Source: Tissierellales bacterium
Lineage (GTDB): Bacteria > Bacillota > Clostridia > Tissierellales > Sedimentibacteraceae
Length of the DNA stretch: 64,000 nucleotides
Assembly: GCA_018433765.1 (NCBI GenBank)
Contig: JAHDQO010000004.1
Span: 372,001-436,000 of the forward strand
Reading direction: 5' to 3'
Shown: positions 43,399 through 52,482 of the stretch, piece after piece
Layout: the number at the start of each line of letters is the position of its first letter
Numbering within the stretch: the stretch's first letter is position 1
Notes under the pieces: generated by a model
What the model saw: only the letters and a program-made list of their open reading frames with translations
Told to the model about the DNA's origin: nothing
Database searches by the model: none
Position numbers and translations under genes: made by a program

Positions 43399-44184
43399 AT
43401 GGATTTATCAACAATACTTGGAGTTGTAGCATGTTTTGTACTAGTAATAATTGGGATAGTAACAAAAGGTCCATTATCTGCTTTTATGGATTTAGGCTCT
43501 ATATTAATTGTTTTAGGAGGAGCATTTTCTGCTCTGCTTGCAAGCTATCCGCTTAGCAAACTGAAAAATATAATAAAAGTAACATCAAAAGCTTTTGGGG
43601 GCAAACAATATAATTTTGAGGATACTATAGAACAGTTCAGCCAGTTATCTTATATAGCTAAAAAAGAAGGGCTTCTTGCAATGGAGAAATTTGTCTCAGA
43701 TATAGACAGTGACTTCATGAAAAGAGGTATTTTACTTATTGTAGATGGAACTGATCCAAAAATGATTAGAAGCATACTTGAAATGGAAGTGGATAATATG
43801 CTGGAAAGACATAATGACGGTCAGGGAATTTATCGTACGCTAGGTAAATATACACCTGCATTTGGTATGGTAGGAACTCTTATAGGATTAATTATAATGC
43901 TGCAAAATTTGAGTGATGTTTCTGCGGTAGGACCTGCAATGAGTATTGCTTTAGTTACAACATTTTATGGTTCACTTTTTGCAAATGCTGTATTTCTTCC
44001 TATAGCAGATAAACTCAAAGTAAAGAGTGAAAGTGAAGCTACATACAAAGCTATGGTAATAGAAGGTATAATGGCTGTACAGTCAGGTGAGTCACCTTTA
44101 ATGATTAAGGAAAAGCTTAAGACATTCTTGCCAGAAAAATATAGAAGTAATTTAGAGGAAGATAGCGATGAAGAAAAGAAATAA
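43399..44184 (+). CDS. motA: Flagellar stator protein MotA
   Basis: 261 residues, four membrane helices (starting LSTILGVVACFVLVIIGIV) and a large cytoplasmic loop. YRTLGKYTPAFGMVGTLIGLI near residue 150 with the conserved Pro/Gly segment, and VTTFYGSLFANAVFLPIADKL, identify MotA/PomA. It forms the ion channel with MotB and pushes FliG. Whether H+ or Na+ drives it is not decided by sequence; the Na+ decarboxylase makes Na+ plausible. Confidence 0.93.
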   Translation: MDLSTILGVVACFVLVIIGIVTKGPLSAFMDLGSILIVLGGAFSALLASYPLSKLKNIIKVTSKAFGGKQYNFEDTIEQFSQLSYIAKKEGLLAMEKFVSDIDSDFMKRGILLIVDGTDPKMIRSILEMEVDNMLERHNDGQGIYRTLGKYTPAFGMVGTLIGLIIMLQNLSDVSAVGPAMSIALVTTFYGSLFANAVFLPIADKLKVKSESEATYKAMVIEGIMAVQSGESPLMIKEKLKTFLPEKYRSNLEEDSDEEKK

Positions 44185-45112
44185 AAACAATGAATCAGGT
44201 GGAGATGCGTGGTTAACTACTTATAGTGATTTAGTTACATTGTTATTTGCTTTTTTTGTATTACTATTCTCATTTTCTACAGTAGATGCTGCAAAATGGA
44301 AAGAAATAGTGCTATCTTTCACAGGAAAGCAGATAATATTTCAAGAGGAGGGGGCTTCCGATTCGATACTTGATAACTCAAGTATAATATTGGAAAACGA
44401 AGAGTCAAATAATGAAGAAGAAGATGAAGAAGATGAAGAAGAAGATGGAGAAGTAGCAGCTGGAGAAGAAGAAGATGGAAAAGATAAGCAAGGGGAAGAA
44501 GAGGAAGGAATAGATGCGCAGGGAACTGCAGAAGAGGGGGATGATGATTTAGCAGAACAAATCAAGAATGAAGATGAAGAAAATGGAGAAGAATTGAGCA
44601 AAGAAGAAAAAGAAATAATTGATAAAAATTTTGAAAGCTTGTATAATGCATTAGTGCAGCACAATATTAATGAGGGTATGGAATTTGAAATTATGAAATC
44701 AGAATCTGAGATAAGAATAAGGCTAGCAAACAATTTATTGTTTGATCCTTGTAAAGCTAATCTTAGTCAAGCGTCATGTGACACACTGAGGGATATTGCT
44801 GTTATTATCAAAGATTATAATAATACATTAGATAATATAGTTACCGAAGGAAATACCGATAATGTTCCAATACATACTGAAAGATTTCGTGACAATTTTG
44901 AGCTTTCCTTAGAAAGAGCATTGGAAGTCTTGTACTTTTTAAAATATGATATAGGGCTAGAACCTAAAAAACTTATGCCTTTAGGCTATGGAGAGTATAA
45001 TCCAATAAGTGATAACAATACTCTTGAAGGCAGAGCAAAAAACAGAAGGACAGATATTGTGTTGGTTAAAAGAACGAAAAAGAACGAATTAGATTCTGAG
45101 TTTGATATATAA
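44168..45112 (+). CDS. motB: Flagellar stator protein MotB with a long acidic linker
   Basis: 314 residues; start overlaps the end of motA by 17 bases. N-terminal helix contains WLTTYSDLVTLLFAFFVLLF with the ion-binding Asp near residue 21. The C-terminal OmpA-like peptidoglycan domain has EGNTDNVPIHTERFRDNFELS and GYGEYNPISDN. Between them, residues ~77-148 are dominated by Glu and Asp, far more acidic than usual plug/linker regions. It anchors the stator to the wall. Confidence 0.92.
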   Translation: MKKRNKNNESGGDAWLTTYSDLVTLLFAFFVLLFSFSTVDAAKWKEIVLSFTGKQIIFQEEGASDSILDNSSIILENEESNNEEEDEEDEEEDGEVAAGEEEDGKDKQGEEEEGIDAQGTAEEGDDDLAEQIKNEDEENGEELSKEEKEIIDKNFESLYNALVQHNINEGMEFEIMKSESEIRIRLANNLLFDPCKANLSQASCDTLRDIAVIIKDYNNTLDNIVTEGNTDNVPIHTERFRDNFELSLERALEVLYFLKYDIGLEPKKLMPLGYGEYNPISDNNTLEGRAKNRRTDIVLVKRTKKNELDSEFDI

Positions 45113-45147
45113 ACTTAGTAGACAAGTGGAAAGGAAGAAAAGAACAA

Positions 45148-45594
45148 ATGAAAAAAAATGCTGTTGTTATATTATTAATTGTTCTTCTAGCATTATGCAT
45201 TTTAATAGGAGGAGCTGTATTAGTAATTCTTATGGATATAAAAAATGGTCCTGATGATAATCAGGATAGTAAAAAAGATGATAAAGTTGTAGAAGAAGTT
45301 TATAAATTCTCGATTGATGAAAGAACTATTACCAATATAAAGAACAGTAAAAAAGTTGTTATGTGTAGATTAGTAATAGAATTGAGTGATGAAAAAGAAA
45401 GTAAATTACTCCAAGAAAATACATATAAAGTTACAGACCTTCTTATTGAAGTATTAAGAAGTACAAGTGAAATTGAGTATAGAGATGATGATATACAAAA
45501 CAAAATAGGATCTAAAATAGAAAAATCTCTACAAGATGAACTTGGAGTAGAAAGTATCCTGCGAGTATACTTTAACGAGTTCTTGACGCAATAA
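45148..45594 (+). CDS. fliL: Flagellar basal body-associated protein FliL
   Basis: 148 residues. One N-terminal membrane helix (residues ~5-28), a short Asp/Lys-rich linker, and the FliL periplasmic domain (KVVMCRLVIELSDEKESKLLQ) ending SILRVYFNEFLTQ. It helps stator function. It is followed by a repeat and fliO, where fliM and fliY would normally be. Confidence 0.88.
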   Translation: MKKNAVVILLIVLLALCILIGGAVLVILMDIKNGPDDNQDSKKDDKVVEEVYKFSIDERTITNIKNSKKVVMCRLVIELSDEKESKLLQENTYKVTDLLIEVLRSTSEIEYRDDDIQNKIGSKIEKSLQDELGVESILRVYFNEFLTQ

Positions 45595-45599
45595 CTAAA

Positions 45600-45795
45600 T
45601 TAAGATAAAAGTTAAAAGATAAAAGTGAAAAATTATGGAAGTTTTACTAAAGTAAAACAATTATTAATAAATAAATTTACGAATTATTATGAGTAAATTA
45701 ACCATAACTTTTAACTATTAACTTTTAGTTATTAACTTAAAAGTTACTCGTTTAAATGTGCGAAGCGCAATTCAGGCTTCCGTGGTTAATTAATT
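45600..45795 (+). repeat. Dispersed modular intergenic repeat, copy 10 (near-complete unit)
   Basis: Good example of the full unit: 5' arm with AAGATAAAAGTGAAAAATT and TTATGG, hairpin GTTTTACTAAAGTAAAAC (45638-45655 region), hairpin TTTACGAATTATTATGAGTAAA (45674-45695), 3' arm CCATAACTTTTAACTATTAA, then a TTCCGTGGTTAATTAA end. The arms TTATGG/CCATAA close both hairpins. It sits between fliL and fliO. Confidence 0.8.
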
Positions 45796-45815
45796 ATAAA
45801 TTTGGAGGACAAATA

Positions 45816-46160
45816 TTGGAGGGTGTACGAGCTGTTGTAGGCATTATAGCATTTATCATAATACTATTTATATCTGGATATTTGAGTAAACGCTTATTAA
45901 CTTCAGGTAAATATAATCTAAGAAAAAGCAGATATTTAGAATCTCTTGACAGGCTGTATTTAGCTAATGACAAATGGATAGAAATAGTTAAATCAGGTGA
46001 TAGAATTATGTTATTAGGAGTTACTCAAGGAGGAATAAATGTATTAGATGTAATTAAGCAGGAGGATTTAAATGATATTCAGGCAGAACAAGGAAACAAG
46101 AACTTTCCATCAGTTTTGGAAAAGTATATCAAAAGTAAAATCAAAACGAATAATAACTAG
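45816..46160 (+). CDS. fliO: Flagellar biosynthesis protein FliO
   Basis: About 114 residues. TTG 45816 has TTGGAGGA six bases upstream; the frame extends further upstream into the repeat without a ribosome site. One membrane helix (VVGIIAFIIILFISGYLS) then a cytoplasmic part with DRLYLANDKWIEIVKSGDRIMLLGVTQ, the FliO/FliZ pattern. It stabilises FliP during gate assembly. Its last 89 bases overlap fliP in another frame. Confidence 0.85.
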   Translation: MEGVRAVVGIIAFIIILFISGYLSKRLLTSGKYNLRKSRYLESLDRLYLANDKWIEIVKSGDRIMLLGVTQGGINVLDVIKQEDLNDIQAEQGNKNFPSVLEKYIKSKIKTNNN

Positions 46161-46893
46161 TCTTTTAGCTTTTGTTTTTATACTTTTAATAAACACTCAT
46201 ACAGCAATGGCTGAGCCTGAAACATCAGTTTTGCAAGATGTATTGAGCGGCGGAAGTGGTACAACAGATGTAGTTAAGATACTGGTTATATTAACAATTT
46301 TAACTATATTACCGTCAATAATAATGACAGTAACAGCTTTTCCCAGAATAATAATAGTTTTATCTTTTACAAGAAATGCTATGGGTACACAGCAGATGCC
46401 TCCTAATCAAATTTTAATTGGTATTGCATTAGTGCTTACATTTTTTATAATGAATCCAGTTTTTGCAGATATAAAAACAGAAGCTTATGATCCATACATG
46501 GCAGGAGAAATAGAAACGCAAGAAGCATATAATGCTGCAATGGAACCGATAAGAGAATTCATGTTTAAACATGCAAAAACCGAGCCTGATAGTATAGATT
46601 TTTTTCTTGGATTATATGGAGCAGAAGAAAAGCCTGGTTCACTTGATGATATACCTTCAGTAGTTTTAATGATGGCGTTTATTACAAGTGAATTAAAAAA
46701 AGCATTTATTATAGGATTTTTACTATACATTCCATTCCTAGTTATTGATATGATTGTTTCAAGCGTATTAATGGCTATGGGTATGATGATGATGCCTCCA
46801 GCTATGATTTCTCTACCTTTTAAAGTATTACTATTCATACTGATAGACGGCTGGACACTGCTCTTTAAAACAATAGTTTTAAGTTTCGGTTAA
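46072..46893 (+). CDS. fliP: Flagellar export gate protein FliP
   Basis: 273 residues with a signal peptide (RIITSLLAFVFILLINTHTAMA) and four membrane helices. Signatures: MTVTAFPRIIIVLSFTRNAMGTQQMPPNQILIG and MMMMPPAMISLPFKVLLFILIDGW. It forms the gate with FliQ and FliR. ATG 46072 has GGAGG six bases upstream inside fliO, giving an unusually long overlap. A repeat region separates it from fliQ. Confidence 0.94.
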   Translation: MIFRQNKETRTFHQFWKSISKVKSKRIITSLLAFVFILLINTHTAMAEPETSVLQDVLSGGSGTTDVVKILVILTILTILPSIIMTVTAFPRIIIVLSFTRNAMGTQQMPPNQILIGIALVLTFFIMNPVFADIKTEAYDPYMAGEIETQEAYNAAMEPIREFMFKHAKTEPDSIDFFLGLYGAEEKPGSLDDIPSVVLMMAFITSELKKAFIIGFLLYIPFLVIDMIVSSVLMAMGMMMMPPAMISLPFKVLLFILIDGWTLLFKTIVLSFG

Positions 46894-46909
46894 AAAGATA
46901 ACGATAGAT

Positions 46910-47125
46910 CTTTATGAAATGAGAAATGAGAATGGAGAAACTCTTTAAGATAAAAGTGTAAAGTGTAAAGTTAAGAGTTATGGAAGTTTTACTGAAGTAA
47001 AACAATTATTAATAAATAAATTTACGAATTATTATGAGTAAATTAACCATAACTATTAATTATTAACTTTTATCTATTAACTTATAAGTTACTAGTTATT
47101 CGGTACTTATTACTCGCTTAAATAG
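46910..47125 (+). repeat. Dispersed modular intergenic repeat, copy 11
   Basis: Between fliP and fliQ. TAAGAGTTATGGAAG arm, GTTTTACTGAAGTAAAAC hairpin (46987-47004 region), TTTACGAATTATTATGAGTAAA hairpin, and CCATAAC arm followed by ACTAGTTATTCGG-type sequence. Confidence 0.8.
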
Positions 47126-47163
47126 TGCGCAGCACATTATACTAGAATGAAAGGAATGTTTTT

Positions 47164-47433
47164 ATGTCTTATGAAGATGTTGTTATGATATGGAAGGATG
47201 CGATAATAACAATACTTACAGCTTCAGCACCTATGTTAGCAGGAGCGCTAATAACAGGATTTATTGTAGCTATTTTTCAAGCAACAACACAAATAAATGA
47301 GCAGACAATGGCGTTTGTACCTAAAATAGTTTGTGTATTTGCTTTATTAGTATTCTTAGGTTCATGGATACTAGGGGTAGTCAATGATTTTACAATCAGA
47401 CTATATGAAAACATTCTAAGAATAATTTTATAA
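47164..47433 (+). CDS. fliQ: Flagellar export gate protein FliQ
   Basis: 89 residues, two membrane helices. ITILTASAPMLAGALITGFIVAIFQATTQINEQTMAFVPKI is the family pattern. It is normally followed by fliR and flhB; here a repeat region and then flhA follow, while fliR-flhB lie at 30734-32653 on the other strand. Confidence 0.93.
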   Translation: MSYEDVVMIWKDAIITILTASAPMLAGALITGFIVAIFQATTQINEQTMAFVPKIVCVFALLVFLGSWILGVVNDFTIRLYENILRIIL

Positions 47434-47434
47434 A

Positions 47435-47710
47435 CGAGGAACGAAAAACGATTAACTAGAAACAAGGTGACTTTACTAACGTAAAGCATTAATTAAAATA
47501 AAAAAGATTTATGAATTAACTGAGTAAAGTATTGATTAATTATTAACTATACACATGGTTGTTTATGAATGGAGAAATGAAATGGAGAATTAATGGTAGC
47601 TTTATTGTTGTAAAGCATTAAATAAAAAAAATAAATTTACGAATTATTATGAGTAAATTAACCGCAACTTTTAACTTTTCACTATTAGTTTTTATCTTAA
47701 TAAAAGTGCG
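47435..47710 (+). repeat. Dispersed modular intergenic repeat, copy 12 (two units)
   Basis: Between fliQ and flhA. Two hairpin units: ACTTTACTAACGTAAAGC near 47468 and GCTTTATTGTTGTAAAGC near 47600, then TTTACGAATTATTATGAGTAAA (47637-47658 region) and TTTTAACTTTTCACTATTAG arms. Confidence 0.78.
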
Positions 47711-47728
47711 GAGAGGACTCAGTGTTGA

Positions 47729-49771
47729 TTGGGGGAAGGGCTTATTCGCTACAATTATAAAGACAGCTTGATAGCAATTTTAATCATAGGGATAATAATA
47801 ATAATAGTAGTACCGTTAAGTACAGTATTACTTGACATATTGCTTATAGTAAATATATCGTTAGCTTTAATAATCCTACTTACAACATTATACGTGAAGA
47901 ACCCACTGGAACTTTCATCATTTCCTTCAATTCTGCTAATTACAACATTATTCCGTTTATCCTTAAATATATCATCAACACGTTTGATATTAGGGGAAAA
48001 CGGTAATGCGGGAAATGTTATTAGCACATTTGGTAACTTTGTTATTAAAGGAAATGCAATTGTAGGATTAATAATATTTATAATAATAATAGTAATTCAA
48101 TTTATTGTAATAACAAAAGGATCAGAAAGAGTTTCAGAAGTAGCTGCAAGATTTACACTTGATGCGATGCCTGGTAAACAAATGGCAATAGATGCAGATT
48201 TAAATGCAGGACTTATTGATGAAACACAAGCTAAATTGCGAAGAGAAGAAATTCAGCGGCAGGCAGATTTCTATGGTTCAATGGATGGTGCTACTAAATT
48301 TGTAAAAGGGGATGCCATTGCAGGCATTATAATAACTGTTATAAATTTAATTGGTGGAATAATAATAGGACTAGTTATAGGCAAACAAGACTTGTCAGAA
48401 GTTGTTCAAATATATACTCTTGCAACAGTTGGAGATGGTCTAGTATCTCAGATACCTGCATTACTCATCTCAACAGCTTCTGGAATCATATTAACTAGGT
48501 CAGCATCAAAAGGAAATTTGAATCAAGAAGTTATTGGACAGCTGTTTTCAATGTATATAGTTCTATTTATAGGTGGAGGAGCACTTTTATTTCTTACACT
48601 TATTCCGGGACTGCCAAAAGGGCCTCTTATAGCTATTGGATCATTATTTTTATTTCTTGGATATAGATTATACAGTGAAAAACAAGAAGCAGAAGCTGAA
48701 GAGAACATGCCTCAAGCAGCTCCACCAGTAGAAGAACAGCATGATATTACTGACTATATATTTTCAGACCCTATTGTCGTAGAGTTCGGATATAATCTTG
48801 TACCCTTAGTAAATAAACAGCAGGGTGGAAAATTATTAGACAGGATGATTATGATAAGAAGACAGTGTGCAGTAGAAATGGGTATAATAGTACCTCAAAT
48901 AAGAGTTAAAGACAATCCTGTCTTAATGCCAAGTCAGTACTGCATTAAGATTAAAGGATCAAAAGTTGGAGAAGGAGAAATATTAGTTGACTATCTTCTT
49001 GCAATGAATGCTGGAGAAGGAACAGGAGATTTTGAAGGTATAGAGACAATAGAACCGGCATTTGGTATGCCTGCATTATGGATTAAACCTGAAGAAGCAG
49101 AGAAAGCAGAGATACAAGGTTATACTGTGGTTGATCCTGTATCAGTTATAGCAACTCATATTTCAGAAATTATAAAGATTCACAGTCATGAACTGCTGGG
49201 CAGACAAGAGGTAAAAACTCTTATAGATGCACTAGCTAAAAAATATCCTGCACTTGTTGAGGACGTTATACCAGAAGTTATATCACTAGGTTCTCTGCAA
49301 AAAGTTTTATGTAATTTACTAGAAGAAGGTATAAAAATTAAGAATATGCCAACTATTCTAGAAATACTCGGAGACTATGGTAGAACAGTTGTAAATATAG
49401 ATGAGTTAACAGAGTATGTAAGACAAGGACTTAGAAGAGAAATATGTGAGAAATACATACATAATAATCAAATGGAAGTTATTCTTATTTCTCCGGAACT
49501 GGAACAGAAAATAACAGAAACATTAATGAATCAAAACAATAATAGATCCGGTATGAAACCAGAAGAAATAAATTCGTTTACTAATAAAGCTAGAGAAGAA
49601 TATAGACAATCATTAGATCAAGGATATAGACCTGTAATTATAACTACACCATTATTAAGGCGTTACATAAAAAGCTTAATTAAGCAAAGTGATACACAAA
49701 TTGATGTATTGTCTGTGGCAGAAATAGACACAACATGTGATATTAAGGTTGTAGGTAATATAAGTATTTAG
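47729..49771 (+). CDS. flhA: Flagellar export protein FlhA
   Basis: 680 residues. Eight membrane helices in the N-terminal half with SSFPSILLITTLFRLSLNIS and SEVAARFTLDAMPGKQMAID, then a cytoplasmic ring domain from about residue 340 (IPQIRVKDNP, PAFGMPALWI, NMPTILEILGDYGR). It forms the proton-driven export ring. TTG 47729 is the probable start, GAGAGGA lying 11 bases upstream; the site is weak. It is followed directly by the sigma factor gene with no flhF or flhG between. Confidence 0.93.
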   Translation: MGEGLIRYNYKDSLIAILIIGIIIIIVVPLSTVLLDILLIVNISLALIILLTTLYVKNPLELSSFPSILLITTLFRLSLNISSTRLILGENGNAGNVISTFGNFVIKGNAIVGLIIFIIIIVIQFIVITKGSERVSEVAARFTLDAMPGKQMAIDADLNAGLIDETQAKLRREEIQRQADFYGSMDGATKFVKGDAIAGIIITVINLIGGIIIGLVIGKQDLSEVVQIYTLATVGDGLVSQIPALLISTASGIILTRSASKGNLNQEVIGQLFSMYIVLFIGGGALLFLTLIPGLPKGPLIAIGSLFLFLGYRLYSEKQEAEAEENMPQAAPPVEEQHDITDYIFSDPIVVEFGYNLVPLVNKQQGGKLLDRMIMIRRQCAVEMGIIVPQIRVKDNPVLMPSQYCIKIKGSKVGEGEILVDYLLAMNAGEGTGDFEGIETIEPAFGMPALWIKPEEAEKAEIQGYTVVDPVSVIATHISEIIKIHSHELLGRQEVKTLIDALAKKYPALVEDVIPEVISLGSLQKVLCNLLEEGIKIKNMPTILEILGDYGRTVVNIDELTEYVRQGLRREICEKYIHNNQMEVILISPELEQKITETLMNQNNNRSGMKPEEINSFTNKAREEYRQSLDQGYRPVIITTPLLRRYIKSLIKQSDTQIDVLSVAEIDTTCDIKVVGNISI

Positions 49772-49790
49772 CTTGAAAGGGGAAAAAGCG

Positions 49791-50522
49791 TTGTGTGTTA
49801 ATAAATTATGGAGTGAGTATAAAAATACTGAAAGTATAGAATGCAGAAATGAACTTATCATGCAGTATCTTCCTATAGTAAGAAAAGTTGTTAATGTAAT
49901 GCTTCAAGGAACGGGAAATATGCATATAAGAGAAGACTTCTATAGTATAGGTATACTAGGACTAATAGATGCTATACAAAAATATGATTATATGAAAAAA
50001 GTAAAATTTGAAACCTATGCATCAATAAGAATAAGAGGTGCTATCAAAGACCACATGAGAAAACAGGACTGGGTTTCAAGAGGAATAAGAGAAAAACAAA
50101 GAAAAATCGAGCAGGCTGAAATAACTTTAAGAGAAAAATTCCTAAGGCAGCCTACAGATGTTGAAATTTCAAAAGAAACAGGTATGTCAATAAATGAACT
50201 GCATGAAACGATGGAGAAAGTAGCATGTGCTGATATTATATCGTTTGAGCATGCAGTGAGCAACGGCATAATGCCATCTAATAAGTCTTTTGGTCAGCAA
50301 TACAGTCCAGAAGATATTATATTAAAAAAAGAAATAGAAAAAATGCTTGTAGAAGCAATTGAATGTCTAAATGAACGAGAACAGAAAATTATATCTTTAT
50401 ATTACAGAGAAGAATTGACATTAAAAGAAATTGGATATGTTATGAACATATCAGAATCAAGAGTTTCACAAATAATGAAAAATGCAATATCCAAATTAAA
50501 TAAAAAAATAACTAATCAATAA
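49791..50522 (+). CDS. Flagellar/motility sigma factor (FliA/SigD family)
   Basis: About 243 residues; TTG 49791 has AAAGGGGA seven bases upstream. Region 2: SIGILGLIDAIQKYDYMKKVKFETYASIRIRGAIKDHMR; region 3: RQPTDVEISKETGMSINEL; region 4: LNEREQKIISLYYREELTLKEIGYVMNISESRVSQIM. This is a sigma-28 of the FliA/SigD/WhiG group. FlgM is encoded downstream and TAAA-N16-CCGAT promoters precede late units in the window, so it should drive late flagellar genes. Confidence 0.92.
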   Translation: MCVNKLWSEYKNTESIECRNELIMQYLPIVRKVVNVMLQGTGNMHIREDFYSIGILGLIDAIQKYDYMKKVKFETYASIRIRGAIKDHMRKQDWVSRGIREKQRKIEQAEITLREKFLRQPTDVEISKETGMSINELHETMEKVACADIISFEHAVSNGIMPSNKSFGQQYSPEDIILKKEIEKMLVEAIECLNEREQKIISLYYREELTLKEIGYVMNISESRVSQIMKNAISKLNKKITNQ

Positions 50523-50537
50523 TAAAATATATTTTTT

Positions 50538-50564
50538 TAAAGTATTTTAATAAATAACCGATGT
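50538..50564 (+). promoter_or_regulatory. Sigma-28 promoter before flhO
   Basis: TAAA (50538-50541), 16 bases, CCGATGT (50558-50564). Matches the TAAA-N14-16-CCGATAT consensus with one change. It would drive flhO, flhP, flgM, flgN, flgK and onward. Confidence 0.75.
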
Positions 50565-50611
50565 AAATAGTATAAATATATTTGTATCGAGAAAAGGAGA
50601 GTTGTTAACTA

Positions 50612-51379
50612 ATGGAGCAAGGTCTATATAGTCTTGGAAGTAATATGAAGTATTTACAGAAGAAAGTAAATGTTACTTCTAACAATGTTTCGAATAGCGA
50701 TACTAATGGATTCAAAAAAGATATTGTTTTAGGAAGATCTTTTAATGGTATATTGTCAAGTCAAATGGAAAAGTTTATGCCGGGAGCAGATAAAAGATTT
50801 AACTCTGGTCTATTAACTTTTAAACCTGGTGTATATGTTGAACAAGTAATAACAAAATTTACACAAGGGAGACTTGAAGAAACAGACAACAAAAATGATA
50901 TAGCAATATCAGGCAGTGGTTTTATAACTATAGATACAGAAGAGGGACCTGCATATTTAAGAAGTGCATCTGTTGAAACTGACGAAGAAGGTTACTTATG
51001 TATACCTTTAAAAGGAAGAATTGTTGGGCAAAGAGGAGGTTTCATAAGAACACGATCAGATGATTTTACAATTGATAAAAGCGGCACAGTATACGTAGAC
51101 GGAAGAAGAATAGATGCTATGAATGTAGTTGATTTTACAAATTTCGAAGCATTACATAAAAAAGATAATGGTATATATATCAATTCAAAAGGTTTACAAA
51201 ACATTACTCAAGCAAATTGTCAGGTTTTACAGGGTAAAATAGAAGCTTCAAATGTTGATATGACAGAAGAAATGATTAATATGGTAGAAGTTTCTAGACG
51301 ATATGAAACAAGTCAGAGAGCAATACAAATGTTAGATCAAATATATCAGTTAGCAGCTAATGAAATTGGAAAGGTGTAG
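50612..51379 (+). CDS. Flagellar rod/hook-type protein (FlgF/FlhO-like)
   Basis: 255 residues. N-terminal LYSLGSNMKYLQKKVNVTSNNVSNSDTNGFKKDIVLGRSF and C-terminal GKIEASNVDMTEEMINMVEVSRRYETSQRAIQMLD are the flagellar rod family ends. Length and pairing with a second paralogue match Bacillus flhO-flhP, which encode distal rod proteins equal in role to FlgF/FlgG. AAAGGAGAG upstream. Confidence 0.88.
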   Translation: MEQGLYSLGSNMKYLQKKVNVTSNNVSNSDTNGFKKDIVLGRSFNGILSSQMEKFMPGADKRFNSGLLTFKPGVYVEQVITKFTQGRLEETDNKNDIAISGSGFITIDTEEGPAYLRSASVETDEEGYLCIPLKGRIVGQRGGFIRTRSDDFTIDKSGTVYVDGRRIDAMNVVDFTNFEALHKKDNGIYINSKGLQNITQANCQVLQGKIEASNVDMTEEMINMVEVSRRYETSQRAIQMLDQIYQLAANEIGKV

Positions 51380-52153
51380 ATGTGTATGATACAAGGATTT
51401 TATACAGCAGGAACAGCTCTGAGATATAGGCAGAAAGGATTAAATATAGTATCAAATAACATTGCTAATGTAAATACTAAGGGATATAAGAAGAACCGTG
51501 CTAGCTTTGAAGATGCGTTATATTCAACATATTTGAAAGAATATCCTGATGGTGCAAATACACATTATGATATTGGATGTGGTTCATATATAAACAACAT
51601 AGAAAGAGATTTTTCACAGGGAGACTTAGTAGAGAGCGAAGGGAATCTTGATATAGCACTAAGTGGTGACGGTTTTATTGGAGTAATAGACGATCAAGGA
51701 GATAGACTTTATACTAGAGGCGGAAGTTTTTCATTCACTCCAGCATCAAGAGGATATAAATATATTGTAAATGAAAATGGGTATTTTTTATCAGATTATA
51801 GAGGAAACAAGGTAAAAATTCGTGATGAAATTAATGAAGTAAACATTAATGATAAAGGAGAAATTCATTATGGTGATTCACGTAAATCTATAAGAATGAA
51901 TCTGGTAAGTTTTCAAAACCCTAATGGACTTGTAACAAAAGGTTCAGGGTTATATGTAGAAACTCCATTTTCGGGAAGACCTGAGAAAAATGAAGATGTA
52001 AATGTTAGGCAGGGTTTTCTTGAATTGTCGAATGTAGATACTGCAAATGAAATGGTAGGATTAATTAAAAATCAAAGAATATTTAGTATGAACTCAAAGG
52101 TAATTCAAACTATTGATGAAATGCAAGCACTGGCTAATAAGCTTAGAAGATAA
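51380..52153 (+). CDS. Flagellar distal rod protein (FlgG/FlhP-like)
   Basis: 257 residues. IQGFYTAGTALRYRQKGLNIVSNNIANVNTKGYKKNRASFED at the start and QGFLELSNVDTANEMVGLIKNQRIFSMNSKVIQTIDEM at the end are the rod family signatures. The start may be ATG 51380, abutting the previous stop, or ATG 51386, which has better spacing from AAAGGTG. Paralogue of the preceding gene. Confidence 0.88.
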   Translation: MCMIQGFYTAGTALRYRQKGLNIVSNNIANVNTKGYKKNRASFEDALYSTYLKEYPDGANTHYDIGCGSYINNIERDFSQGDLVESEGNLDIALSGDGFIGVIDDQGDRLYTRGGSFSFTPASRGYKYIVNENGYFLSDYRGNKVKIRDEINEVNINDKGEIHYGDSRKSIRMNLVSFQNPNGLVTKGSGLYVETPFSGRPEKNEDVNVRQGFLELSNVDTANEMVGLIKNQRIFSMNSKVIQTIDEMQALANKLRR

Positions 52154-52173
52154 ATAAGAGAGGAGCTAGCGGT

Positions 52174-52455
52174 TTGAAAATAGAATCTTCAAATTATATA
52201 AATATGTTAGAAAAATATCGCAAATCATCAGAAAAGACAAACAATGAAATAAAACCTGACAATGTTGACAAAGTCAAGGTTGATATTTCTAGTGACTACA
52301 ATATATACGACAAAGCCATGAAAGAACTTAAGAAAATGGATAAATGTGAATCAAATCATAAGTTAAACGCGATATCCTCTAAGATGAAAAATGGTAATTA
52401 TGAGATAGACATATTAAAAATAGCAAAAAGTATTATTGATAAATGTGAAAGATAA
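52174..52455 (+). CDS. flgM: Anti-sigma-28 factor FlgM
   Basis: 93 residues; TTG start behind GAGGAG. The C-terminal half VKVDISSDYNIYDKAMKELKKM and NGNYEIDILKIAKSIIDKC fits FlgM, which holds the flagellar sigma until exported through a finished hook. Position before flgN-flgK is usual in Firmicutes. Confidence 0.85.
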   Translation: MKIESSNYINMLEKYRKSSEKTNNEIKPDNVDKVKVDISSDYNIYDKAMKELKKMDKCESNHKLNAISSKMKNGNYEIDILKIAKSIIDKCER

Positions 52456-52482
52456 TTCTAAGAACTTGGGAGAAAAAATAAT

